A DNA stretch of 64,000 nt, taken from the NCBI GenBank assembly GCA_963704545.1, contig OY969915.1:1240001-1304000 (forward strand), read 5' to 3'. This document shows positions 40,713 to 49,917 of the stretch, one piece after another. Each line of letters begins with the position of its first letter. The first letter of the stretch is position 1. The notes beneath the pieces were generated by a model. That model made no database searches and was not told where the DNA came from. It saw only the letters and a program-made list of their open reading frames with translations. Position numbers and translations under genes: made by a program. This DNA is from VRUE01 sp963704545 (GTDB lineage Bacteria; Actinomycetota; Thermoleophilia; Solirubrobacterales; 70-9).

Positions 40713-40988
40713 ACGGCCCCGACCTGCACCCACCTCAGCTCGATCCAGGTCTTCGACCCGCCCGCGAACGTCGCCGGTTGCGAGGAGTGCCTGGCGCTGG
40801 GGATGCAGTGGGTCCACCTGCGCATGTGCCAGAGCTGCGGGCACATCGGGTGCTGCGACAACTCGGAGGGCAAGCACGCGACGGCGCACCATGCGGAGAC
40901 CGGTCATCCGGTGATCCGGTCCGTTGAGCCCGGCGAGGACTGGAGCTGGTGCTACGAGGACGAAGCGATGTTTCGGCTAGCCCGCTGA
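40713..40988 (+). CDS. UBP-type zinc-finger protein
   Basis: A roughly 91-aa protein consisting of one UBP-type (ubiquitin-hydrolase-like) zinc finger, a small family common in actinobacteria. Zinc-ligand clusters are TCTHL, CEEC, CQSCGHIGCCD and HATAHHAETGH, and the protein ends EPGEDWSWCYEDEAMFRL. The first ATG in frame (40803) falls after the TCTHL and CEEC ligands, so the real start must be upstream. The frame is blocked by TAG at 40701, and no ATG, GTG or TTG occurs between. An ACG at 40713 is the best in-frame candidate. One missing C in the 40717-40720 cytosine run would instead join a GTG frame. Confidence 0.65.
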   Translation, partial: TAPTCTHLSSIQVFDPPANVAGCEECLALGMQWVHLRMCQSCGHIGCCDNSEGKHATAHHAETGHPVIRSVEPGEDWSWCYEDEAMFRLAR

Positions 40989-41013
40989 CGTGTTCCTCGG
41001 GTGGTCTGGGTAG

Positions 41014-41089
41014 GGGATGCCGGCGCCCCTCTCCAAAACGCTCGGCAGGAGCCTCGCTGGAGTGTTTTGGAGAGGGGCGCCGGCATCCC
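41014..41089 (+). repeat. H3-type hairpin, copy 3 (inverted)
   Basis: A perfect 26-bp stem (41014-41039 with 41064-41089) has a 24-nt loop at 41040-41063 that is the reverse complement of the other H3 loops, with two differences. It begins 25 nt after the stop of the zinc-finger gene, so on that transcript the loop reads in the same sense as copies 2 and 4 do on theirs. Confidence 0.9.
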
Positions 41090-41285
41090 TTCGACAGCGC
41101 ACGAGCTTCGAAAAGCTTCCCCCCGAAGCGTTACCCGGCTCCCCAAAAGCTCCACATGCCGTAGGTGCCGTTACGGACGCCCCAAGCTTTTTTAAAAGCT
41201 TGGGGACCCTGGGACCGGCTTCGCAACTGGGCGTCACTCGGTGACGTGTTGAGAGGGAGCTTTCGAAGCTTGTGTGCTTTCGAGA
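41090..41285 (-). repeat. linker of hairpin module 3
   Basis: These 196 bp between two H3 hairpins correspond, inverted, to the linkers at 463-664 and 28859-29058. They contain the ccccaagctttttt...gcttgggg palindrome (about 41191-41216) and inner-flank palindromes near each hairpin (gagcttcgaaaagctt, 41112-41127; agctttcgaagct, 41258-41270). Here the module has H3 hairpins at both ends instead of H1 plus H3. No gene is seen. Confidence 0.65.
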
Positions 41286-41363
41286 GGGATGGCGGGTGCC
41301 CCTTCCCAAAACACTCAAGCGAGGCTCCCGCCGAGCGTTTTGGGAAGGGGCACCCGCCATCCC
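41286..41363 (-). repeat. H3-type hairpin, copy 4
   Basis: A perfect 27-bp stem (41286-41312 with 41337-41363) has the conserved 24-nt loop at 41313-41336. It lies 28 bp past the stop of the minus-strand sulfatase-like gene. Its stem carries several compensated differences from the other three copies (for example ggcggg for gccggc). Confidence 0.9.
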
Positions 41364-41391
41364 ATCCCCAACAAGCTCGCGGATTGCGCTG

Positions 41392-43218
41392 CTAAGGCGT
41401 GACGATCGCGAAGCCGGGATCCGGTTCGTCAAGCAGCCCGAGCAGCTCGCCTAGCTTGACCCCGTCGCCCTCGACGCGGAGGCGCCCGCTCTCGGCCAGC
41501 TCGGCGATGTCGGCGGTTTTGAGCAGGAGCTGGTCGAGGGCCTCACGCTCGACCACGAGGGCCGCGTCGGCGGCGGGCTCGTGGTTGCCGGGCTTGTGGC
41601 GGAGGACGCCGTTGTGGACGGTGATCCGGTGCTGCTCGTCGGGGTCCGTGACCCGCCAGTCGATGCGCAGGTGCATGTCCCAGGCCCGCGGGCCGTTGAG
41701 GCGGATCGCCATCGCGTCGAGCAGCTGGCTGACGGTGAGCCGGGCGACCACGTCGGGCGGTGCCGTGGCGGTCGGCGTGCCGGAGACGCCCTCGCGCAGC
41801 TCCCTGGCGCCCATCAGGAAGAAGTTGCGCCAGGTCGCGTTCTCGGCGCCGAAGCCGAGCTGCTCCAGCGCGTCGGCCTGCAGCTCGCGGGCCTCGCGGT
41901 TGTCGGGCTCGGCGAAGACGAGGTGGTTGACGACCTCGGCCACCCAGCGGTGGTCGCCCCGCTCGAAGCTGGCGCGGGCTTTCTCCAGCAGGGCATCGGC
42001 GCCGCCGGCGAGCTCGACGTAGCGGCGCGCCTGCTCGACCGGCGGGTGCTCCCAGAGGTGGGCCGGGTTGCCGTCGAACCAGCCCATGTAGCGCTGGTAG
42101 ATCGCCTTGGTGTTGTGGCTGATCGAGCCGTAGTACTCGCGACAGTGCCACTCCTCGGCGAGGCTGGGTGGCAGCTCGATCGTCTCGGCGATCTCCGGTC
42201 CGGTGTGCCCCTGGTTGAGCAGGCGCAGGGTCTGGTCGTGCAGGTAGGTGTAGAGGTCGCGTTGCTTTTCGAGGTAGTCGACGATCTGCCCACGGCCCCA
42301 GCAGGGCCAGTGGTGACCGGCGAAGAGCACGTTGGTCTCGGCGCCGAAGAGGTCGATCGCCTGGTCGAGGTAGTGGGCCCAGATGCGCGGGTCGCGAACC
42401 AGGGCGCCGCGCGGGGTGAGGATGTTGTGCATCGAGCGGGCGGCGTTGTCGGCGATGCAGAGCGCCCGCACCTCGGGGAAGTGGATGTTCATCTCCGCCG
42501 GCGCCTCAGTCCCCGGAGTCATCTGGAAGCGCATGCGCACGCCGTCCACCGTCTCCTCCTGGCCGGTCTCGGTCACGTCGAGGTTGGGTGGGAGCAAGGT
42601 GATCGTGCCGAGCGAGGTGGTCTGGCCGAGGCCGGCGCCGAGCTGACCCTCGGGACCGCGCTCGAGCATCGCCCCGAACATGTAGCCGGCACGACGCGCC
42701 ATCGCCGTGCCGGCGAAGACGTTCTCGCTGACCGCGTGGTGGAGGAAGCCGGCGGGGGCGAGCACGGGGATGCCGCGGGCGTCGATTTCCTCCTGGGAGA
42801 CGATGCCCCTGGCGCCGCCGAAGTGGTCGACGTGGCTGTGGGTGTAGATCAGGCCGGTGACCGGCCGCTCGCCGCGGTGCTCGCGGTAGAGGGCCAGTGC
42901 CGCCGCGGCCGTCTCGGTGGAGACGAGCGGGTCGATGACGACGATCCCTTCCTCGCCCTCGACCACGTGCATGTTGGAGAGGTCGAAGCCACGCAGCTGG
43001 TAGAGGCCCGGCGCCAGCTCGAAGAGGCCGGCGATGCGGCCGAGGCGTGCCTGTCGCCAGAGGCTCGGGTTGGCGGTCGCCGGCGGATCGGAGTCGAGGA
43101 ACTCGTAGCTCTCCAGCTCCCAGACGGTGCGCCCGTTCTCGTCCTCGATCCGCGCCGGCTCGAAGGGCGCGACCAGGCCGCGTCTTGCCTCCGCGAAGTC
43201 GTCGTCGGCTATCGCCAT
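41392..43218 (-). CDS. alkyl-sulfatase-like metallo-beta-lactamase hydrolase
   Basis: A 608-aa protein of the SdsA1/BDS1 type III alkyl sulfatase group, which removes sulfate from alkyl sulfates such as dodecyl sulfate. The metallo-beta-lactamase core carries THSHVDHFGG near residue 127 (HxHxDH) and further ligands near AEMNIHFPE (about 230) and GHHWPCWGRG (about 290). A helical dimerisation domain follows, and a C-terminal SCP2-like domain (about 485-605, VARLTVSQLLDAMAIRLNG) is usual in the family. The ATG at 43218 is 2 bp after the dehydrogenase stop. No signal peptide is seen, unlike SdsA1, so it would act in the cytosol. It ends a beta-oxidation operon, consistent with feeding the released alcohol into fatty acid breakdown. 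Confidence 0.85.
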   Translation of the reverse strand: MAIADDDFAEARRGLVAPFEPARIEDENGRTVWELESYEFLDSDPPATANPSLWRQARLGRIAGLFELAPGLYQLRGFDLSNMHVVEGEEGIVVIDPLVSTETAAAALALYREHRGERPVTGLIYTHSHVDHFGGARGIVSQEEIDARGIPVLAPAGFLHHAVSENVFAGTAMARRAGYMFGAMLERGPEGQLGAGLGQTTSLGTITLLPPNLDVTETGQEETVDGVRMRFQMTPGTEAPAEMNIHFPEVRALCIADNAARSMHNILTPRGALVRDPRIWAHYLDQAIDLFGAETNVLFAGHHWPCWGRGQIVDYLEKQRDLYTYLHDQTLRLLNQGHTGPEIAETIELPPSLAEEWHCREYYGSISHNTKAIYQRYMGWFDGNPAHLWEHPPVEQARRYVELAGGADALLEKARASFERGDHRWVAEVVNHLVFAEPDNREARELQADALEQLGFGAENATWRNFFLMGARELREGVSGTPTATAPPDVVARLTVSQLLDAMAIRLNGPRAWDMHLRIDWRVTDPDEQHRITVHNGVLRHKPGNHEPAADAALVVEREALDQLLLKTADIAELAESGRLRVEGDGVKLGELLGLLDEPDPGFAIVTP

Positions 43219-43220
43219 CA

Positions 43221-44459
43221 CTAGCCCCTCGTCGCGGCGATCAGCCGGGGGGCAGGGCGGTACGCCTCGCCCAGCGACCCTCGCAGCTCTTCGAGGATCG
43301 CCACCGCGCGCTCGGCCCCGATCAGCTCGGTCAGCTCGAGCGGCCCGTGCGGCCAGTTGAAGCCGAGCCGCATCGCGGTGTCCATGTCGGCCGGGGAGCC
43401 GACCTCCTCTTCGAGTGCGAAGGCGGCCTCGTTGGCGATCTGGGCGACGAGGCGGGGGAGGATCCGCGGTGCGGCGGGGTCGATCCTGGCCAGCTCCGCG
43501 GGATCGAGGGTCAGCTCGCCGGGCCCGCTGCTCCCCTGCTGCGCCACCCGGTGCGAGGGAACGGCAGAGCTGGGGTTGGGCGGGTCGCCGTAGTAGTAGA
43601 AGCCCTGACCGCTCTTGCGCCCGAGGTTGCCCTCTGCGACGAGCTCTGCCTGGATCGCGCTCGGCCGCCAGCGCTCCGGCTCGCCGCCCTGCGCGTAGAA
43701 GGAGCGGGCGACGCTGAGGTTGACGTCGAGGCCGATCAGGTCGATCAGCTCGAAGGGGCCCATGCGGAAGCCGCCGCCGGCCCGGCAGACGCGGTCGATC
43801 GTCTCGGCGTCGGCCACTCCCTGCTCCAGCATCCGCAGCGACTCGAGGGTGAAGGGGCGGGCGAGGCGGTTGGCGATGAAGCCTGGGCTGTCCTTGGCCC
43901 GGATCGGGGTGCGGCCCATGCGCCTGCCGACCTCCGCCGTCGTATCCAGCGCCTCGGGGGAGGAGTCGGCGGTGGCGACGACCTCGACCAGCTTCATCAG
44001 CGCCGGCGGGTTGAAGAAGTGCATGCCGACGATGCGCTCGGGGCCGGGCACGCCGGTGGCGATCGCCGTCACCGGGAGCGAGGAGGTGTTGCTGGCGAGG
44101 ATCGCGCCCGGTTTGCAGGCGGCGGCCAGGGAGGCGAAGAGATCGCGCTTCAGCTCGAGGTCCTCGGGCGCGGCCTCGATCACCAGGTCGCATTCGGCCA
44201 GGTCGCCGATGCTCTGGGCGGCGCCGACGCGGGCGCCGGCGTGGTCGGCCTCCTCTTCGCTCCACAGGCCCTTCGTGGCACCCTTCGCCAGGGCGCGGTG
44301 GAGGCGGTCGTTGGCGGCCTGGAGTGCGTCGGGCACCGGGTCGTGCAGGCGCGTCTCATAGCCGCCCAGCGCCGCGATCTGGGCGATGCCGGCGCCCATC
44401 GTGCCGGCGCCGACGACCCCGACGCAACCCACCGCCGATGGGCCGAAATCGTTGCTCAT
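43221..44459 (-). CDS. 3-hydroxyacyl-CoA dehydrogenase
   Basis: A 412-aa NAD-dependent enzyme oxidising L-3-hydroxyacyl-CoA to 3-ketoacyl-CoA in beta-oxidation. The Rossmann GxGxxG (GAGTMGAG near residue 17) is followed by LVIEAAPEDLELK near 90, the catalytic HFFNPPALMKLVEVV near 140 and AKDSPGFIANRLARPF near 185. It has two C-terminal 3HCDH domains (about 190-285 and 320-405), so it is longer than the 280-aa single-domain form. The ATG at 44459 lies in the loop of an F4 hairpin. It sits between enoyl-CoA hydratase and the sulfatase-like gene in one operon. Confidence 0.93.
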   Translation of the reverse strand: MSNDFGPSAVGCVGVVGAGTMGAGIAQIAALGGYETRLHDPVPDALQAANDRLHRALAKGATKGLWSEEEADHAGARVGAAQSIGDLAECDLVIEAAPEDLELKRDLFASLAAACKPGAILASNTSSLPVTAIATGVPGPERIVGMHFFNPPALMKLVEVVATADSSPEALDTTAEVGRRMGRTPIRAKDSPGFIANRLARPFTLESLRMLEQGVADAETIDRVCRAGGGFRMGPFELIDLIGLDVNLSVARSFYAQGGEPERWRPSAIQAELVAEGNLGRKSGQGFYYYGDPPNPSSAVPSHRVAQQGSSGPGELTLDPAELARIDPAAPRILPRLVAQIANEAAFALEEEVGSPADMDTAMRLGFNWPHGPLELTELIGAERAVAILEELRGSLGEAYRPAPRLIAATRG

Positions 44460-44482
44460 GGCGTCGATTTCGTCCCGTCGGC
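44434..44482 (-). repeat. F4-type hairpin, copy 2, over a start codon
   Basis: An 18-bp stem (44434-44451 with 44465-44482, two mismatches) has a 13-nt loop holding the start ATG of the 3-hydroxyacyl-CoA dehydrogenase gene. The arm is nearly identical to that at 11864-11916. On the mRNA the start codon would sit in an exposed loop, with the ribosome-binding region in the stem. Confidence 0.75.
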
Positions 44483-44484
44483 CG

Positions 44485-45255
44485 TCATTTGCCCTCGAAC
44501 TTCGGCTCGCGCTTCTCGAGGAAGGCCTGCATCCCCTCCACCCGGTCCTCGGTCGCCATCGCCAGCTCGTAGAGGCGGCGCTCGTTCTCCAGGCCGGCGC
44601 CGAGCGAGGTCTCCTCGGCGGCCAGCACAGCCTGTTTGGCGAGCCTCGTGGCGATCGGCGGGCGTTCGGCGACGGTCTGGGCGAGGACCATCGCCTCCTG
44701 CAGCCATCTGCCTTTTTTCACGACCTTGTTGACGAGGCCCATCCGCAGTCCCATGTCGGCGTCGAAGCGGCGGCCGGTCAGCACGTACTCCATCGCCAGC
44801 TGCTTGCCGAGCACGCGGGCGAGGCGCTGGGTGCCGCCGCCGCCGGGGATGATCCCGAGAGTGATCTCCGGCTGGCCGAACAGGGCCGTGTCGGAGGCGA
44901 CGATCATGTCGCAGGCCAGCGCCAGCTCGCAGCCGCCGCCGAGCGCGTAGCCGGAGACGGCGGCGATCGTCGGCGTCTTGACCGCGCCGAGGCGACGCCA
45001 GAAGGAGGAGGCCGGATGGCGCAGCGCCTCGGCGAAGCTACGTTCGCTCATCGCCTTGATGTCGGCGCCGGCGGCGAAGACTTTCTCGGAGCCGGCGATG
45101 ACGATGCAGCGGATGTCGGGGTCCGGGTCGAAGGCCTCCAGGGTCGCGGCGATCTGTTCCATCATCTCCGGCGAGAGGGCGTTGCGCGCCTCGGGCCGGT
45201 TGAGCTGGAGCAGGGCGACGTGGCCGTCGCGCGAGATCTCGACCGGATCGGGCAA
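44485..45255 (-). CDS. enoyl-CoA hydratase
   Basis: A 256-aa crotonase-family enzyme that hydrates trans-2-enoyl-CoA. The oxyanion-hole segments FAAGADIKAM near residue 61 and AVSGYALGGGCELALACD near 99 are present. The two catalytic glutamates fit ELALA (Glu near 110) and QPEITLGIIPGGGGTQRL (Glu near 130). It ends with the usual AFLEKREPKFEGK. It starts 4 bp after the acyl-CoA dehydrogenase gene, so they are co-transcribed. Confidence 0.94.
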   Translation of the reverse strand: MPDPVEISRDGHVALLQLNRPEARNALSPEMMEQIAATLEAFDPDPDIRCIVIAGSEKVFAAGADIKAMSERSFAEALRHPASSFWRRLGAVKTPTIAAVSGYALGGGCELALACDMIVASDTALFGQPEITLGIIPGGGGTQRLARVLGKQLAMEYVLTGRRFDADMGLRMGLVNKVVKKGRWLQEAMVLAQTVAERPPIATRLAKQAVLAAEETSLGAGLENERRLYELAMATEDRVEGMQAFLEKREPKFEGK

Positions 45256-45259
45256 GTGG

Positions 45260-46432
45260 CTAGGCCCCTTCGACCATCGGCGTCATCGCGTTGATCCCGG
45301 TCGCGGCGCGGCCGATGATCAGCTTCTGGATCTGCGAGGTGCCCTCGTACAGGGTGGTGACGCGAGCGTCGCGCAGGTAGCGCTCGACCGGGTAGTCGTC
45401 GACGTAGCCGGAGCCGCCGTGGACCTGGATCGCCAGGTTGGCGCACTCGACGGCGGACTCGGTCGCGTAGAGCTTCGCCACCGAGGTCTCCATCGTGTTC
45501 GGCTTGCCTTCGTCCTTGAGCACCCCGGCGCGGTAGACCAGCATCCGCGAGGCGTCGCGCTTGAGGATCATGTCGGCGATCATCTCCTGCACCAGCTGGA
45601 AACGGGCCAGCGGCACCCCGAACTGCTTGCGCTCCTTGGAGTAGGCGACGGAGGCTTCGACGCAGCCTTCGCAGATGCCGACGCAGCCGGCGGCGACGCT
45701 GTAGCGGCCGTTGTCGAGAGCGCTCATCGCGACCTTGAAGCCGTCGCCGATCTCGCCGAGCATCGCGTCCTCGCCGACCTCGACGTTGTCGAGCGAGATC
45801 TCGCCGGTGTCGGAGGAGCGCAACCCGAGCTTGCCGTGGATCTCCTGGGTGGTGAAGCCCTCGCTGTCGCAGGGGACGAGGAAGCAGGCGAGGCCCTTGT
45901 GCTTCTTCTCGGGGTCGGTCTGGGCGAAGATCAGCGCCACCTCGGAGAAGTTGGCGAGGCTGATCCACATCTTCTGGCCGCTGATCGACCAGCCGGAGTC
46001 GGTCTTGGTCGCGCGGGTGCGCAGGTTGGCGGCGTCGGAGCCGGTGTCGGGCTCGGTCAGGCCGAAGCAGCCGAGCGCCTCGCCCGAGCACAGGCGCGGC
46101 AGCCAGCGCTGCTTCTGCTCCTCGGTGCCCCACTTCTCGATCGAGCCGGCGACCAGCGAGGTCTGCACCGAGACCACGGTGCGGGCGGAGGAGTCGGCGC
46201 GGCCGACCTGTTCGACGATCAGGCCGTAGCCGATGTAGTCGAGCCCGCGGCCGCCGTAGGCCTCGGAAACCGGGGCGCCGAGATAGCCGACCTCGCCCAG
46301 CTTGCTCGCCAGCTCGCGGTCGAAGCGGGCGGCGCGGTCGTTGTCGCGCACCCGCGGTGCGATCTCCTTGTCGGCGAATTCGCGCGCGGTTTCGGAGATC
46401 AGCCGCTGCTCGTCGGTCAACTGGAAGTCCAT
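45260..46432 (-). CDS. acyl-CoA dehydrogenase
   Basis: A 390-aa FAD flavoprotein introducing the 2,3 double bond in acyl-CoA, passing electrons to an electron-transfer flavoprotein. Signatures are CFGLTEPDTGSDAANL near 128 (FAD binding), MWISLANFSEVALIFAQTD, and QVHGGSGYVDDYPVERYLRD near 335. The catalytic Glu is in TLYEGTSQIQKLIIGR near 365. The position of that Glu is typical of short-chain dehydrogenases. It lies between the aminotransferase-like gene and enoyl-CoA hydratase. Confidence 0.95.
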   Translation of the reverse strand: MDFQLTDEQRLISETAREFADKEIAPRVRDNDRAARFDRELASKLGEVGYLGAPVSEAYGGRGLDYIGYGLIVEQVGRADSSARTVVSVQTSLVAGSIEKWGTEEQKQRWLPRLCSGEALGCFGLTEPDTGSDAANLRTRATKTDSGWSISGQKMWISLANFSEVALIFAQTDPEKKHKGLACFLVPCDSEGFTTQEIHGKLGLRSSDTGEISLDNVEVGEDAMLGEIGDGFKVAMSALDNGRYSVAAGCVGICEGCVEASVAYSKERKQFGVPLARFQLVQEMIADMILKRDASRMLVYRAGVLKDEGKPNTMETSVAKLYATESAVECANLAIQVHGGSGYVDDYPVERYLRDARVTTLYEGTSQIQKLIIGRAATGINAMTPMVEGA

Positions 46433-46471
46433 CTCATCCCTGCTTTCTCGGATCCGTGTTCGGGTCGTTCA

Positions 46472-47266
46472 TCATCGAAGTTCGCGTCCCAGGGTCGTGG
46501 CGAAGGCCTCCTGGGCCTCGCGGGTGCGGGGGCCGGGGGCGCCCGGCAACTCGGTGCCGTCGATCGCCGAGACGGCCTGGATCTCGCGCGTCGTGGAGGC
46601 AAGGAAGGCCTCCTTGGCGGCGCGCAGGTCGGCCACCGGCCAGGCGCCCTCCTCCACCTGCAGCGCCTTGACCAGGCGGTCGCGGGTGATCGACTCAAGC
46701 ACGCCGTTGTCGAGTGCGGGCGTGCGCAGGGCGCCCTGCGGCGAGACCCAGAAGATCGAGGAGGTGGGTGGCTCCAGCACGGTGCCGTCGGGCTGGATCA
46801 GCACGGCCTCGTCAGCGCCCTGTGCTTTGGCCAGGCGGGTGGACTGCATGTTGGCGGCGTAGGAGAGCGACTTGACCCCGTTGAGGATCACGCTCGGGCA
46901 GTAGGTGACGGTGGCGACGCTGACGGTCTCTGCGTGTGCCGGGATCGGCTCGGTCATGGCGAGGCGGCGGCCGCCGCGGGTGACGATCAGCCGCAGCTGC
47001 CCGTCGGCGTCGCCGAACTCGGCGAGCAGAGCGTCGATCTCGCCCTCCAGGGCGGCCCGGTCGAACTCGAGCTCGATCGCTGTGCCCGAGCGCTGGAGCC
47101 GGTCGAGGTGGTCGACCAGAGCGAACGGCCGGCCCTCATAGAGCCGGATCACCTCGAAGGCGCCGTCGCCGCGGTAGAGCCCGTCGTCCTTCAGCGGCAC
47201 CATCGCCTCGGCCGTCGGCGAGATCGTCCCGTCGACGCTGGCCAGCTCTCTCAGTTCGCTCCCCAT
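46472..47266 (-). CDS. class IV aminotransferase (branched-chain or aminodeoxychorismate lyase type)
   Basis: A 264-aa PLP enzyme of fold type IV. Markers are YRGDGAFEVIRLYEGRPF near residue 31, the PLP lysine in NGVKSLSYAANM near 145, ADEAVLIQPDGTVLEPPTSS near 165 and the ITRDRLVKAL segment near 208. Branched-chain aminotransferase, D-amino-acid transaminase and aminodeoxychorismate lyase share these motifs, and the sequence does not separate them. The short length leans towards the lyase/D-amino acid branch. It is placed between thiolase and acyl-CoA dehydrogenase, where a branched-chain amino acid breakdown role would fit. Confidence 0.8.
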   Translation of the reverse strand: MGSELRELASVDGTISPTAEAMVPLKDDGLYRGDGAFEVIRLYEGRPFALVDHLDRLQRSGTAIELEFDRAALEGEIDALLAEFGDADGQLRLIVTRGGRRLAMTEPIPAHAETVSVATVTYCPSVILNGVKSLSYAANMQSTRLAKAQGADEAVLIQPDGTVLEPPTSSIFWVSPQGALRTPALDNGVLESITRDRLVKALQVEEGAWPVADLRAAKEAFLASTTREIQAVSAIDGTELPGAPGPRTREAQEAFATTLGRELR

Positions 47267-47295
47267 CAGCCGGCGAGGCTACTAATCCACCCGTT

Positions 47296-47338
47296 CCGGT
47301 GCGCTTTATCCCCCTATAGAGGGGTAAAGGCGCACCGG
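47296..47338 (-). terminator. hairpin between thiolase and aminotransferase genes
   Basis: ccggtgcgc-tttatcccc (47296-47313) can pair with ggggtaaaggcgcaccgg (47321-47338) with small bulges and a 7-nt loop. It lies in the 87-bp gap after the thiolase stop on the minus strand, upstream of the aminotransferase gene. It probably terminates or attenuates the thiolase transcript. Confidence 0.6.
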
Positions 47339-47353
47339 AGAGGTGGGGCGGGG

Positions 47354-48553
<1,200 letters not shown>

Positions 48554-48599
48554 CAGCGGGATTTAAGTCGACGCGCGGGCTCGGCGTATCCTTCGCACC

Positions 48600-48887
48600 G
48601 TGTGGTTCGTGCTCGGAACGGTTGCGATGGTGCTGCTGATCGTCGGCGTCCTCTTCCTGATCGAGCACTTCTACACCGGCAACAACGCCGAACTGCTCGA
48701 CTGGAAGCCGACCCGCTCTCCCGAAGTCGAGGTGCAGAACGAGATCGACGACGTGCAGCAGATGCTCGAGGCGCAGAACGAGATGCGCCGCCGCCGCGGT
48801 GCCGCCGAGCGCAGCGAGCAGGAGCTGCGCGAAGAGGTCGAGGCCGAGGAGCTGGAGCGGCTGCGCCAGCGCTCCCAGGCGTTCTAG
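48600..48887 (+). CDS. small membrane protein with coiled-coil tail
   Basis: A 95-aa protein with a single N-terminal helix (WFVLGTVAMVLLIVGVLFLI) and a charged cytosolic coiled coil (about 45-92, NEIDDVQQMLEAQNEMRRRR). It starts with GTG at 48600 and stops 7 bp before the next gene. The family is not recognised; the architecture suggests a membrane-associated scaffold. Confidence 0.6.
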   Translation: MWFVLGTVAMVLLIVGVLFLIEHFYTGNNAELLDWKPTRSPEVEVQNEIDDVQQMLEAQNEMRRRRGAAERSEQELREEVEAEELERLRQRSQAF

Positions 48888-48894
48888 GACCGGC

Positions 48895-49323
48895 GTGGCG
48901 CGGGCGCTGATCGTCGGTTGCGGCTGTCGCGGGCGGACCATCGGGCAGCGGTTGCTGGAGGAGGGCTGGGTCGTGCGGGGGACGAGCCGCAGGCAGGAGG
49001 GCCTGGCGGCGATCGAGTCGGCGGGGCTGGAGGCGGCACTTGGCGATCCGGAGCAGCCCGGGACCCTGCTCGAGCTCGTCGCCGACGTCGCCGACGTCTA
49101 CTGGCTGCTGGGCTCGGCGGTCGGCAGCGAGGAGAACCTCGAAGCGATCCACGGCCCGCGGCTCGAACGCTTCCTGGAACGCCTCGTGGAAACGCCGGTG
49201 CGCCGTTTCGTCTACGAGGCCGGTGGCTCGGTCGATCCCGCGATCCTGGCGGGGGGCTCTGCCGTTGTGCGCGCCGCCTCGGAGCGCTGGCACATCCCAG
49301 TCGAGATCGTCGAGGCGATCTAG
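48895..49323 (+). CDS. short Rossmann-fold NAD(P)-binding protein
   Basis: A 142-aa protein starting ARALIVGCGCRGRTIGQRLL, a GxGxxG dinucleotide-binding fingerprint. VVRGTSRRQEGLAAIESAG and VADVADVYWLLGSA follow, typical of extended-SDR or NmrA-like epimerases but truncated before the substrate domain. Reading from the GTG at 48895 gives a clean N-terminus 7 bp after the previous gene. Its stop overlaps the stop of the convergent NUDIX gene (CTAG). It may be a minimal nucleotide sensor or a remnant of a larger epimerase. Confidence 0.65.
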   Translation: MARALIVGCGCRGRTIGQRLLEEGWVVRGTSRRQEGLAAIESAGLEAALGDPEQPGTLLELVADVADVYWLLGSAVGSEENLEAIHGPRLERFLERLVETPVRRFVYEAGGSVDPAILAGGSAVVRAASERWHIPVEIVEAI

Positions 49324-49904
49324 GCCAGGCGGTGGAGCAGGTCGCCGAGGATGCGGGCGGTTGCGCCCCAGATCAGGTGGCCGTCGACCTCGTAGGCCGG
49401 GGTGTGGATCGGGACGCCGCGGCGGACGAGGCGGCGCATCTCGTAGCCGCTCTGCAGACCTTCCAGCGAGAAGGCGAGGACGGTCTCCACCTCTGCGGGA
49501 TTGGGCTTGAGGTCGAGCTCTCTCGGGTTGGCGACGAGGCCGACGTAGGGGTGGATGCGGTAGCCGGTGACGAAGGTCGCGGCGGGGGGGAGGGCGCCGC
49601 AGACCTCGACCTGCTCCGGGTCGAGGCCGATCTCCTCCTGCGCCTCGCGCAAGGCCGTCGCGGCCAGGTCGGCGTCGGTGTCGTCCCTGCGCCCGCCCGG
49701 GAACGAGATCTCGCCGGCGTGACGGCGCATGTCGGCCCGCCGCTCCGTGAAGATCAGCCCCGGCTCGTCCGGCCAGCCGTGCAGCGGCAGCAGCACCGCG
49801 GCGTCGGTGCCGCCGCGAGCCTCCATCGCGTGGGCTTCCTCGGGCGTGAGCAAAAGGCTGGCAAGCTGTGCCCGTGCTGTTTTCTCCGTCATATAGACGT
49901 ACAA
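49320..49904 (-). CDS. NUDIX hydrolase, CoA pyrophosphatase type
   Basis: A 194-aa pyrophosphohydrolase. The NUDIX box GGRRDDTDADLAATALREAQ followed by EEIGL fits GX5EX7REUXEEXGU with Asp for the first Glu. The preceding RADMRRHAGEISFPGGR matches the CoA-hydrolase (NudL/YeaB) motif. It would cleave CoA or acyl-CoA to 4'-phosphopantetheine and 3',5'-ADP, or related nucleotides. The ATG at 49892 (MTEKTARAQ) is an alternative start. It is the last gene of a minus-strand run with SDR, PduO and DUF1015 genes. Confidence 0.87.
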   Translation of the reverse strand: MYVYMTEKTARAQLASLLLTPEEAHAMEARGGTDAAVLLPLHGWPDEPGLIFTERRADMRRHAGEISFPGGRRDDTDADLAATALREAQEEIGLDPEQVEVCGALPPAATFVTGYRIHPYVGLVANPRELDLKPNPAEVETVLAFSLEGLQSGYEMRRLVRRGVPIHTPAYEVDGHLIWGATARILGDLLHRLA

Positions 49905-49917
49905 AACGGGACGCGCA

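Noticed and set aside
395..41363. CRISPR array
   Set aside because: The repeats are few, palindromic and widely spaced, with no regular spacer units and no cas genes in the window.
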